Below, piece after piece: positions 32,835-41,398 of a stretch of DNA of 61,997 nucleotides (position 1 is the first letter of the stretch; each line of letters opens with the position of its first letter). The notes under the pieces are model-generated. The model did not search any database. It was not told the DNA's origin and saw only the letters and a list, made by a program, of their open reading frames with translations. The DNA is from Rhodospirillum sp. (GTDB lineage Bacteria > Pseudomonadota > Alphaproteobacteria > Dongiales > Dongiaceae): the NCBI GenBank assembly GCA_013822765.1, contig PNKY01000019.1:1-61997 (forward strand), read 5' to 3'. Both the position numbers and the translations under genes were made by a program.

Positions 32835-33680
32835 TTACTGAAACTCGACCGGGAAGCCAATGGCCGGCGGCGGGAGATCGACGCCAAACCACTTCTTGAA
32901 CGAGGCCGAGTAGGTGCCGAATTCGACGCCGGTCATTGCCTCATGCAGCGCGGTGTTCACGAAGTTGAGCCAATCCTGGTCGCCGCGCTTGACCGCGCAG
33001 GAATAGCTCTGCGGGTTCCAGCCGTAACCGGAGTCCAGGTACTTGCCAGGCGTGGTCACGATCAGCCATTTCGCCGAGGATTGGTCGGTCGCCGCCGCGT
33101 CCGCCCGGCCGCTGTTGACCGCCTCGTAGATCAGATCGACGCTGTCGTATTGATCAACCTTGGCCTCCGGCAGGGCCTGGTGAACCATCTCCTCGGCATA
33201 GACGTTCTGCAACACCGAGACGGTGGCGCCGCTGCCGGCCGCCTTCAACTCCTCGTAGGTCTTCATCTTGCCGTTCGCGGGAACCAGCAGCGCGACGCCT
33301 TCGCGGTAATAGGGAATGGTCATGTTGACCTGCTGGGCCCGTTCCGCGGTGACGGTCATGAACTGGCAGGTGATGTCGACCTTGCCGGTGGTGACGTTCG
33401 GAATGCGCGAATCCGAGGACTGGTCGACGAACTCGATCTTGGTGTCGTCGCCGAACAGGCCTTTGGCGACGATCTTCGCGATGTCGATGTCGAAGCCGAC
33501 GAGATTGCCGCTCTCGTCCTTGAAGTGCCAGGGCGCGTTGGTGCTGCCGGTTCCGACGATCAGGTGACCGCGCTCCAGCACTTCCTCCAGCTTGCCCTTC
33601 TCCTGGGCCATTGCCGATTCGGTCGAGACGGCCACCAATGCCGTTAGCCCGACCACCGCACTGCGCAACATGTATGACAT
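32835..33680 (-). CDS. Amino acid-type ABC transporter periplasmic binding protein
   Basis: The 281-residue protein has a signal peptide (LRSAVVGLTALVAVSTESAMA) and the SBP_bac_3 fold. The APWHFKDESGNLVGFDIDIA block is its ligand-pocket signature, and GKVDITCQFMTVTAERAQQV follows. Members bind polar amino acids, but the KDG kinase in the same operon makes an amino-sugar acid or related compound worth considering. The start at 33680 has GGAGGG upstream; the longer frame to 33755 crosses the palindromic operator. Confidence 0.9.
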   Translation of the reverse strand: MSYMLRSAVVGLTALVAVSTESAMAQEKGKLEEVLERGHLIVGTGSTNAPWHFKDESGNLVGFDIDIAKIVAKGLFGDDTKIEFVDQSSDSRIPNVTTGKVDITCQFMTVTAERAQQVNMTIPYYREGVALLVPANGKMKTYEELKAAGSGATVSVLQNVYAEEMVHQALPEAKVDQYDSVDLIYEAVNSGRADAAATDQSSAKWLIVTTPGKYLDSGYGWNPQSYSCAVKRGDQDWLNFVNTALHEAMTGVEFGTYSASFKKWFGVDLPPPAIGFPVEFQ

Positions 33681-33717
33681 TGGGTGTCCCTCCATCTCTA
33701 AGCCCCGTCCATCGTTG

Positions 33718-33733
33718 TTCCAACCTGTTGGAA
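33718..33733. promoter_or_regulatory. Perfect palindrome, candidate IclR operator
   Basis: TTCCAAC-CT-GTTGGAA is a perfect 16-base palindrome 38 bases before the binding-protein start and about 100 bases before the divergent RidA start. The TTCCA/TGGAA half-sites resemble those of IclR-family operators. An IclR regulator is encoded in the same operon (29802-30677), so autoregulation together with control of the divergent RidA gene is likely. Confidence 0.6.
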
Positions 33734-33835
33734 TACAGTTCATGGGGATGGACAACGCGACTATCTTATGACAATGGAAGTGGAGTCAAGCGGAGCGGAT
33801 GCCTAAGCGGCGCGCGCACCATGAGGAGCGGAGCG

Positions 33836-34270
33836 ATGACCCCCAAATCGAAAAGCGGCACGCAGATCGCGGTCGCAAAGAAATCGTTGAAGGTGCAGAT
33901 CGGCGCGCCGCGCACCGGCGCCGGCGGCCAGGCGCTGCCCTTCAGTCCCGCGATCCGCGCCGGCGACTTCGTCTACGTCTCCGGCCAGGTGGCGCATGAC
34001 GAGAACGGCGAGCTGGTCGATGGCGGCATCATCAAGCAGACGCGGCAGACCGTCGAGAATCTGCGCCGCATCCTGGAGAAGGCCGGCTGCACGCTGGACG
34101 ACGTGATCAAGTGCAACGTGTGGCTCGCCGATGCGCGCGATTTCTGGAGCTTCAACAAGGTCTACGCCAGCTACTTCCCCGGCGTGCCGCCGGCGCGTTC
34201 GACCGTGCAGTCGCCGCTGATGATCGACGCCAAGATCGAAATCGACTGCGTCGCCTACCGCCCGCTGTAG
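33836..34270 (+). CDS. RidA-family (YjgF/YER057c/UK114) imine deaminase
   Basis: This 144-residue protein is a RidA-family trimer subunit that hydrolyses reactive enamines/imines made by PLP enzymes. Diagnostic features are AGDFVYVSGQVAHDENGELV, the GCTLDDVIKCNVWLADARDF segment, and the conserved Arg in PPARSTVQSPLMIDAKIEID. The start at 33836 has AGGAG upstream; codons before it back to 33611 are antisense to the binding protein. It diverges from the ABC operon, suggesting the imported compound is deaminated. Confidence 0.9.
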   Translation: MTPKSKSGTQIAVAKKSLKVQIGAPRTGAGGQALPFSPAIRAGDFVYVSGQVAHDENGELVDGGIIKQTRQTVENLRRILEKAGCTLDDVIKCNVWLADARDFWSFNKVYASYFPGVPPARSTVQSPLMIDAKIEIDCVAYRPL

Positions 34271-34483
34271 TCAGCGCACGCGGACGAACGGATAGGCGTC
34301 GCGGATCGAGGCATTGTAGAAGCTGCCTTTCGACAGCGCGGCCAGGAAGGCCCTATGGATGTGGGCTGGCACCTCGCGATAGAGATAGAGGCTGCCGGTC
34401 TTCAGCTCGACCTCCAGCCCCTGGAACTGCGGGTCGTAACCGATCGCGGCGATCACCGAGGATGTGACCGGCTCCCTGGGCAT
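34271..34483 (-). CDS. KTSC domain protein
   Basis: The 70-residue protein consists of one KTSC domain: SSVIAAIGYDPQFQGLEVEL, then YLYREVPAHIHRAFLAALSK and the closing SIRDAYPFVRV. Function of the domain is unclear; in other proteins it is linked to RNA or nucleic-acid enzymes. It abuts the RidA gene stop to stop with no gap. Confidence 0.82.
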   Translation of the reverse strand: MPREPVTSSVIAAIGYDPQFQGLEVELKTGSLYLYREVPAHIHRAFLAALSKGSFYNASIRDAYPFVRVR

Positions 34484-34533
34484 GGGACATCAACAATCCG
34501 GCCGGAACGGCGGTTCCGGACGCAAGGATTGAT

Positions 34534-34563
34534 TTGATGGAATCCCTGCATTTGATAGAATTC
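34534..34563. promoter_or_regulatory. Candidate LacI-type operator upstream of the LacI regulator
   Basis: TTGATGGAATCCC at 34534 (reverse complement GGGATTCCATCAA) matches GGGATTCCTTCAA at 39715-39727, upstream of the sugar transporter operon, at 12 of 13 positions. A second, weaker copy (TTGATAGAATTC) follows 18 bases downstream at 34552-34563. Both sit within 62 bases of the LacI start, as expected for an autoregulated LacI-family gene that also controls the transporter. Confidence 0.5.
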
Positions 34564-34595
34564 GGGCGGAGACGTCCTCAGGCTAGACTGGTCCG

Positions 34596-35621
34596 ATGGG
34601 GCAGCGGAAAACGACGATCCAGGACGTGGCGGCGGCGGCGCAGGTGTCGGTCGCGACCGTCGACCGTGTGCTGAACGGCCGCGGCGGCGTGCGCGGGGAA
34701 CGGGCGCGGCGGGTGCTGGAGTGGGCGCGCAAGCTCAAGATCGACCGCGCGCTCGAGGACCTGCCGATGCGCTGGCTGCGCATCGCGATCCTGGTGCAGA
34801 ATCCCAGCAACCCCTATCACGCCAGCCTGAAGACCGCGTTCCAGAGTGCGCAGCGCGCCTACGAGGCGCAGCGCGTCATGTGCCTGCTGCACTATTTCGA
34901 CAGCCTGGAGCCGGCGGCGGTGGCGCGGGCGATCCACCGCGCGTCGGAAAAGGCGGACGGGCTGGTCATCCTCAGCTACGACCATCCGCGCATCACCGCA
35001 GCCCTCAAGACCATCAGCAAGCGCATCCCGATCGTGACGGTGGCGAGCGACCTGCCCGCCTGCGGGCGCATCGCCTATGTCGGCAGCGACAACCGCGTCG
35101 CGGGCCGGGTCGCCGGCGAGCTGATGGGACGGTTCCTGGGGCCGCAGGGCGGGCAGATCCTGGTGGTCAGCGGCATGCACGACTTCATCGGCCACGAGGA
35201 ACGCGAGAGCGGCTTCCGCGGCGTGCTGCGCCGGCGCTTTCCCAACTGCGACGTGGTGGCGACGGTCGAAAGCCAGGAGCAGCAGGACCGCACCGAGAAG
35301 CTGACGCGCGAGACCTTCAAGCGCTTCCCCAACCTGCGCGGCGTCTACAACATCTCGGTCGGCAGCCGCGGCATCGCGACCGCCTTGAAGGCGCTCGGCA
35401 AGGGCGGCGACGTAGTGCTGATCAGCCACGAAATGACAGACGTGCACCGCGAGCTGCTGACCGACGGCTTGATGGACGCCGTGCTCGACCAGAACCCGCA
35501 GGTCGAGGCGCTGCGCGCCGTGCAGCTGCTGCTGCACTACAACCGCCGCGTTCCCGACAGCGAGGTCCAGCTGGAGACGCCGGTCACGATCTACCTGCGG
35601 GAGAACCTGCCGCAGGGGTGA
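34596..35621 (+). CDS. LacI-family transcriptional regulator
   Basis: The 341-residue regulator has an N-terminal LacI helix-turn-helix (TTIQDVAAAAQVSVATVDRV, then LNGRGGV) with the hinge, and a periplasmic-binding-protein-like sensor domain (IAILVQNPSNPYHASL opening, GRIAYVGSDNRVAGRVAGEL in the middle). It is convergent with, and two bases from, the end of the iolE-like gene of the adjacent sugar transporter operon. The ligand is probably that operon's sugar or polyol. Confidence 0.92.
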   Translation: MGQRKTTIQDVAAAAQVSVATVDRVLNGRGGVRGERARRVLEWARKLKIDRALEDLPMRWLRIAILVQNPSNPYHASLKTAFQSAQRAYEAQRVMCLLHYFDSLEPAAVARAIHRASEKADGLVILSYDHPRITAALKTISKRIPIVTVASDLPACGRIAYVGSDNRVAGRVAGELMGRFLGPQGGQILVVSGMHDFIGHEERESGFRGVLRRRFPNCDVVATVESQEQQDRTEKLTRETFKRFPNLRGVYNISVGSRGIATALKALGKGGDVVLISHEMTDVHRELLTDGLMDAVLDQNPQVEALRAVQLLLHYNRRVPDSEVQLETPVTIYLRENLPQG

Positions 35622-35623
35622 GG

Positions 35624-36526
35624 CTAGGCCGCCAGCTTGAGCTTCGCCCCCGCGCACAGCTGCGCGAGGTGCGCGCGGCCCAGCGCGGCGTAGCTGGCGG
35701 GGTGGGCGACGCGGGGGTCCTGTTCGGCTTCCTGCACCAGCCAGCCGTTGTATTTGGCCTTGGCCAGCACATCGAACACGCTCTTGAAATCGACCAGGCC
35801 GTCGCCGGGCGCGGTGAAGATGCCGCACAGAACCGCTTCGGAGAAAGAGACGTCGCGCTGCTTGCAGGCGGCGAGCGCGTAGCGGCGGATGTCCTTGCAA
35901 TGCACGTGCTTGATACGATCGGCGTATTTCTTGGCGACCGCGATCGGGTCGCCGCCGGCGAAGGTCATGTGCCCGGTGTCGAGCAGCAGGCCGACCGCCG
36001 CGCCGCTGTTCTCCAGCAGGCGGTCGACGTCCGCTTGCGATTCGACCACCGTCCCCATGTGATGATGGACTGCCATCTGCACGCCCTCGTCGCGCATGTA
36101 GGCCGCGACATCGGTGAAGCGGCTGCCAAGGCGCTTCCATTCGGCCGCGCTCTTCACCATAGGCCGCCGGCTGATCGGCGCGCCGACCTGGTTGATGATC
36201 TCGCCGGTGGTTTCGGCGAACACCATGACCTCGGCGCCGAGCGACTTCAGCAACGTGAGATGCGGCTTCATGGCCACGATCTCGGCCTTGGCATCGCGCT
36301 CCAGCAGATTGGCGGAGTACCAGCCGGAGACCAGCTTCAAGCCGTGCCGCTTCAGGATCGGCGCCAGTTCCTTCGGAGCGCGTGGGAACTTGCGGCCCAG
36401 CTCGACGCCGGAGAAGCCTGCTTCCTTGGCCTCCTTCAGGCAGGTGTCGAGGGAGATGAAGTCCCCCAACCAGGGCATGCAGTCATTGGTCCAGCCGATC
36501 GGGTTGATGCCGAGATGTACGCTCAT
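35624..36526 (-). CDS. iolE: Myo-inosose-2 dehydratase-like TIM-barrel protein (IolE family)
   Basis: The 300-residue AP-endonuclease-2-type TIM barrel begins with GINPIGWTNDCMPWLG, the hallmark of IolE, which dehydrates 2-keto-myo-inositol. Other family blocks are AGFSGVELGRKFPRAP, MAVHHHMGTVVES (metal-binding His) and LLLDTGHMTFAGGDP, then HVHCKDIR. It ends the sugar transporter operon. None of the other inositol genes (iolB, C, D, G) is in the window, so a relative acting on another ketosugar is possible. Confidence 0.85.
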   Translation of the reverse strand: MSVHLGINPIGWTNDCMPWLGDFISLDTCLKEAKEAGFSGVELGRKFPRAPKELAPILKRHGLKLVSGWYSANLLERDAKAEIVAMKPHLTLLKSLGAEVMVFAETTGEIINQVGAPISRRPMVKSAAEWKRLGSRFTDVAAYMRDEGVQMAVHHHMGTVVESQADVDRLLENSGAAVGLLLDTGHMTFAGGDPIAVAKKYADRIKHVHCKDIRRYALAACKQRDVSFSEAVLCGIFTAPGDGLVDFKSVFDVLAKAKYNGWLVQEAEQDPRVAHPASYAALGRAHLAQLCAGAKLKLAA

Positions 36527-36539
36527 GAAACGATCCTTG

Positions 36540-37336
<797 letters not shown>

Positions 37337-37337
<1 letters not shown>

Positions 37338-38452
37338 CAGCGGGTCTCCTGCGCCTTCTTGCGGACGTAGTTGTTGAACAGCACCGCGGCCAGCAGCATC
37401 ACGCCCATGAAGGCCTTGAACCAGTCGGTGTCGATGCCGGTGTAGAAGATGCCCATCTGCACGATGCCGAAGATGAGCGCGCCGAACATCGCGCCGACCG
37501 CCGAGCCATAGCCGCCGGTCAGCAGCGTGCCGCCGATCACCACCGCGATGATGGCCTCGAACTCCTTCTGCAGGCCGCGCGACGTGTCGGCCGAGCCGAC
37601 GCTCAGGACCTGGATCGCCGCGAACAGGGTGGCGGCGCAGGCCGACAGGATGAACAGCCGGATCTTCACCTTGGCGACCGGCACGCCGACATTGCGTGCC
37701 GCGTTAGCGTCGCCGCCGACCGTGAAGATCCAGTTGCCGAAGCGCGTCTTGAGAAGGATCCAGGTGGCGAGCGCCGTCAGGCCCAGCCACCATAGGATCG
37801 AGACCGGAATGCCCTGCACCGCCGGCAGGCCATCGGGGCGCTTCTCCATCACGCCGATGTCGGCGAGCCACACCAGGACGCTGCCGCCGAACTGTCCGCT
37901 GAACAGGGGCGCCAGCCAGTCGCCCTCGGTCAGTTCCTTGATGCCGGGAATCTGGGTGCGGCCGGTGATGAGGCGGGTGAGGCCAAGCGTGATGCCGCGC
38001 AGGATGAACAGCGAGGCGAGGGTGACGATGAAGGACGGCAGGCCGGTCTTCACCACCAGCCAGCCGTTGATGGTGCCGACGATCACGGCGGCGCCGAACG
38101 CCAGCAGGACGCAGGTCCAGATCGGCCAGCCGAGCACGGTCGAGGGAATGGCGATGATGACGCCGGCAAAGGCGATCATCGAACCGAGGGAGAGATCGAA
38201 CTCGCCCCCAATCATCAGCAGCGCCACCGCGACGGCGAGGATGCCGAGCTGGGCGGAGACTTCCAGGAAGTTGACGACGCCGCGCGCACTGAACAGGCCG
38301 CTGTCGCCGGCGAAGACCAGGAAGAACAGCAGGATGAGGACACAGCCGGCCGCGGAGCCCAGCTCCGGCCGGCGCATGGCCTGGCGCGCGAAGCCGATCT
38401 CGCGCACGCGTTCGTCGCGACCCTTCTCGTGTCGTTGCTCGCTAACCGCCAT
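37337..38452 (-). CDS. Sugar ABC transporter permease (RbsC/FrcC type)
   Basis: The 371-residue protein has about ten membrane helices. Landmarks are IGGEFDLSLGSMIAFAG, the LPSFIVTLASLFILRGITLG segment and AVVIGGTLLTGGYGSAVGAM, all typical of branched sugar-transporter permeases. The start at 38452 (MAVSEQRHEKG) follows the terminator-like element at 38490-38533; the longer frame to 38716 overlaps the binding protein gene. Confidence 0.92.
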
Positions 38453-38489
38453 CAGCGGTGGCCCCTCGTCAGGCTCGGAATGATACAGC

Positions 38490-38533
38490 AAAAAAACGCC
38501 GGGGCCGACCCTGTGGAGTGGCCGGCCCCGGCG
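38490..38533 (-). terminator. Intrinsic terminator / attenuator behind the sugar-binding protein gene
   Basis: On the minus strand a 14-base stem with one G-U pair (CGCCGGGGCCGGCC against GGTCGGCCCCGGCG, loop of nine) is followed at once by seven Ts. It begins 12 bases after the binding-protein stop and lies before the permease gene. Partial termination here would give more binding protein than membrane components, a common arrangement in ABC operons. Confidence 0.8.
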
Positions 38534-38544
38534 CCGCGCGAGCC

Positions 38545-39489
38545 CTATCGGACGCCTTGCTTGGCAAGCTCGATGACGGAGCCGGCCTCCGCCTTGCCCA
38601 CGAAACCGGGGCCGGTCGGATAGTCGGCGATGGGCGCGAGCTTGTAGCGCTTCATCAGATCGAACGCGACCACGGGGAAGTAGCCCATCAGATACTGCTG
38701 GGCGTCGATGCCCCATTCCATCTTGCCGTCCACCACCGCCTTGAGGATGGTCGGCGACAAGTCGAAAGTACCGGTCTTGATCTTGCCGCCGAGACCCGCC
38801 TCGTCGACCGCGGCGAGCGCCGGATCGGCGCCGGCCGAGCCGACCGTCAGCACGAACTGCGTGTCGGGATTGGCGGCGAGATGAGCGGCGATGCGGCCCT
38901 TCATTTCGGTCGGGTCCATCACGCCTTGCAGCACCGGCACTTCGGCGCCGAGGCCATCGGCAAAGCCGCGGCAGCGGTCGTCGAGGCTGACGTTGCCGAC
39001 TTCATGATTGACGCACACCGCCTTGGAGAGGCCGAGGGCCTTCACCCTCTGGCCGGCCGCCACGCCGGCGTCATATTCCGACTGGCCCATATAGAGCAGC
39101 GCGCCCAGCTTGCGCGACAGCTCGGAGCCGCCGGAGTCGATCACGATGACCGGGATACCGGACTTGACCGCGCTTTCGACCAGCGGACCGAGGGCGCCTT
39201 CGTCGGGAATGGAGACCACCAGGCCATCCGGCTTCGAGGCGATCGCGGCGTCCAGCAGCTTCTGCATCGCCGGCATGTCGAAGGTCTCGGGCGCAAGATA
39301 CTCGGCCTTGACGCCCATGGTCTTGGCGGCGTCGTCCATGCCGTGCTTGACCACCGACCAATACTGGTCCGCCGCCTGCCCGTGGGTGACGAACACCACG
39401 CGCGTCTCGGCCCAACTGGTCCCGGCCGCCAGCACCGGCGCGATCACGCAGGCCGCCGCCAGCATCATCCACTTACGCAGCAATCTCAT
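38545..39489 (-). CDS. Sugar ABC transporter periplasmic binding protein
   Basis: The 314-residue protein has a signal peptide (LLRKWMMLAAACVIAPVLAA) and the RbsB/XylF-type two-lobed fold (VVFVTHGQAADQYWSVVKHG opening; SKPDGLVVSIPDEGALGPLV). It is the first gene of the operon binding protein - permease - ATPase - IolE. Sugar or inositol is the expected ligand because of the neighbours; the sequence does not decide it. Confidence 0.9.
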   Translation of the reverse strand: MRLLRKWMMLAAACVIAPVLAAGTSWAETRVVFVTHGQAADQYWSVVKHGMDDAAKTMGVKAEYLAPETFDMPAMQKLLDAAIASKPDGLVVSIPDEGALGPLVESAVKSGIPVIVIDSGGSELSRKLGALLYMGQSEYDAGVAAGQRVKALGLSKAVCVNHEVGNVSLDDRCRGFADGLGAEVPVLQGVMDPTEMKGRIAAHLAANPDTQFVLTVGSAGADPALAAVDEAGLGGKIKTGTFDLSPTILKAVVDGKMEWGIDAQQYLMGYFPVVAFDLMKRYKLAPIADYPTGPGFVGKAEAGSVIELAKQGVR

Positions 39490-39709
39490 TCTTCCCTCCT
39501 GTCTCGCCTTCGTTCAGTTGGCCCATCGCGCGCCGCACACAATGCAGCGCCATGCGCGGTTTTCGTGGAGGATGTCGATGAAGGTGCCGTTGTTCGCAGA
39601 AACGCGCAGACGCCCAAGCGCCGGCCCGACCCTGCCTCCCCCACTCGTTTGTTTCTAGCTCCCAGCCTGGTCATGGTAGCCCGACGCCTCTTGGCCGGAA
39701 GAGCGCAAC

Positions 39710-39727
39710 TTGATGGGATTCCTTCAA
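39710..39727. promoter_or_regulatory. Candidate LacI-type operator upstream of the sugar transporter operon
   Basis: TTGATGGGATTCCTTCAA is an imperfect 18-base palindrome (seven of nine arm positions), and its GGGATTCCTTCAA portion is repeated with one change upstream of the LacI gene. It lies about 220 bases before the binding-protein start, in the 39490-39743 gap. Nothing else in that gap looks like a gene; an 81-codon minus-strand frame there has no recognisable features. Confidence 0.5.
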
Positions 39728-39743
39728 TCACCGCAGCGCAGCG

Positions 39744-41357
39744 TCACGTCGCGTCCGCCAGCACCAGATCGGCGCCCTTCTCGCCGACCATGATCGCCGG
39801 AGCGTTGGTGTTGCCGGACGTCATGGTCGGGAAGATCGACGCGTCGATGACGCGCAGATTGTCGAGGCCATGGACCTTCAGGCGAGGGTCGACGACGTTG
39901 TCGGCGGCATCCGGTCCCATGCGGCAGGTGCTGACCGGATGAAAAACCGAATAGCAGCGCGCGCGGATGTCCGCGATGCAGGCCTCGTCGCTGTCGACCG
40001 GCGTGCCGGGCTTCAGCTCCTCGGCAATGATCGATGCGATGCATGGCGTTTGTGCCAGCCGCCGCAGGAAACGCGCGCCGGCGAGCAGCTCCTCGACGTC
40101 GTGGTTGGTGGAGAGATAGTTGGGATGGATCACCGGCGCCGCGTGCGGATCGGCCGAGCGGATCTGCAGATGCCCGCGGCTGGTCGGACGGCACGGCGAC
40201 ACGCTCATGATGAAGCCGGGATAGGGATCGGTCCCGGTCAACTTGCGCACGCCTGGCTCGGCCTTTTCGTAGGTCAGCGGCGAGAAATAGAGCTGGATGT
40301 CAGGACGCTGCGATTCCGGCCGCGCGCGGAAGAAGCCGCCGCCCTGGTTGACGCTGAGCGACAGCGGCCCTTTGCGCGTCAGCACGTATTGCGTGCCGGC
40401 CAGCAGCTTGCCCCACCACGGATGGAGCGTGTTGTTGAGGGTCGGCACCTTGGCGCGATAGACGTAGTCGAAGCAGAGATGATCCTGCAGGTTGCGCCCG
40501 ACCGCGGGACTGTCATGCACCATCTCGATGCCGCTGGCGCGCAGCACGTCGGCGGGCCCGACGCCCGACAGCTGCAGCAGCTGCGGCGAATTGATCGAGC
40601 CGCCGGCGAGGATGACTTCGCGGCCCGCGCGCGCCTGATGCCGGTGCCCGCGCTGCTCGTAGGCGACGCCGGCGGCGCGCTTGCCCTCGAACAGGATTCG
40701 GGTCGCGAGCGCGCCGGTCTCGACGCGCAGGTTCAGCCGGCCCAGCGCCGGCCAGAGAAAGGCACGCGACGCCGACATGCGCAGGCCGCGATGTGTCGTG
40801 AGCTGGTAGATTCCGACGCCTTCGATGGTCTCGCCGTTGAGATCGGGGTTGAACGCGAGGCCGGCCTCCTGCCCCGCTTTCACCCAGAGGTGGGTCAGCG
40901 GATGGACGGCGCGCTCGATGATATCGACATGAAGCGGCCCGCCGGCGCCATGCCACGCGCTGGCGCCGAGCGCATGGTCCTCCATCCTCTTGTAGAGCGG
41001 CAGCACGTCGTTCCAGCTCCAGCCGGGATTGCCCAACGCAGCCCAGTCGTCGTAGTCGCCGGCCTGGCCGCGCGAGTAGACCATGGCGTTGATCGAGCTC
41101 GAGCCGCCCAGCACCTTGCCGCGCGGGAAATAGTTGGTACGGTTGCCGAGACCGGGGATCGGCTCCGACTGGTACATCCAGTTGACGGTTGGATTGTAGT
41201 AGCTCTTGCCGTAGCCGATCGGCACCTGGATCCAGAAGCTGCGGTCACTCGGCCCCGCCTCCAGCAGTAGCACGCGATGGCGGCCATTCGCGGTCAGCCG
41301 GTTCGCCAGCACGCAGCCGGCCGACCCAGCGCCGACGATGATGTAGTCGTACTCCAC
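39744..41357 (-). CDS. GMC-family FAD oxidoreductase (choline dehydrogenase-like) 1
   Basis: The 537-residue flavoenzyme oxidises an alcohol to an aldehyde. It has the N-terminal FAD motif YIIVGAGSAGCVLANRLT, the GMC signature GKVLGGSSSINAMVYSRG, the second signature GGSINSPQLLQLSGVGP, and the C-terminal catalytic HPVSTCRMG and GNTNAPAIM blocks. The aldehyde dehydrogenase gene lies upstream in the same direction, so alcohol to aldehyde to acid is the likely sequence. The substrate is unknown. Confidence 0.92.
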   Translation of the reverse strand: MEYDYIIVGAGSAGCVLANRLTANGRHRVLLLEAGPSDRSFWIQVPIGYGKSYYNPTVNWMYQSEPIPGLGNRTNYFPRGKVLGGSSSINAMVYSRGQAGDYDDWAALGNPGWSWNDVLPLYKRMEDHALGASAWHGAGGPLHVDIIERAVHPLTHLWVKAGQEAGLAFNPDLNGETIEGVGIYQLTTHRGLRMSASRAFLWPALGRLNLRVETGALATRILFEGKRAAGVAYEQRGHRHQARAGREVILAGGSINSPQLLQLSGVGPADVLRASGIEMVHDSPAVGRNLQDHLCFDYVYRAKVPTLNNTLHPWWGKLLAGTQYVLTRKGPLSLSVNQGGGFFRARPESQRPDIQLYFSPLTYEKAEPGVRKLTGTDPYPGFIMSVSPCRPTSRGHLQIRSADPHAAPVIHPNYLSTNHDVEELLAGARFLRRLAQTPCIASIIAEELKPGTPVDSDEACIADIRARCYSVFHPVSTCRMGPDAADNVVDPRLKVHGLDNLRVIDASIFPTMTSGNTNAPAIMVGEKGADLVLADAT

Positions 41358-41398
41358 CCCTATTCCCCCGAGATCAGCGCGTCACCACGCCTCGTTGG

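Noticed and set aside
39486..39731. 81-codon minus-strand frame in the 39490-39743 gap
   Set aside because: No ribosome site, no recognisable features, and it overlaps the operator-like palindrome.
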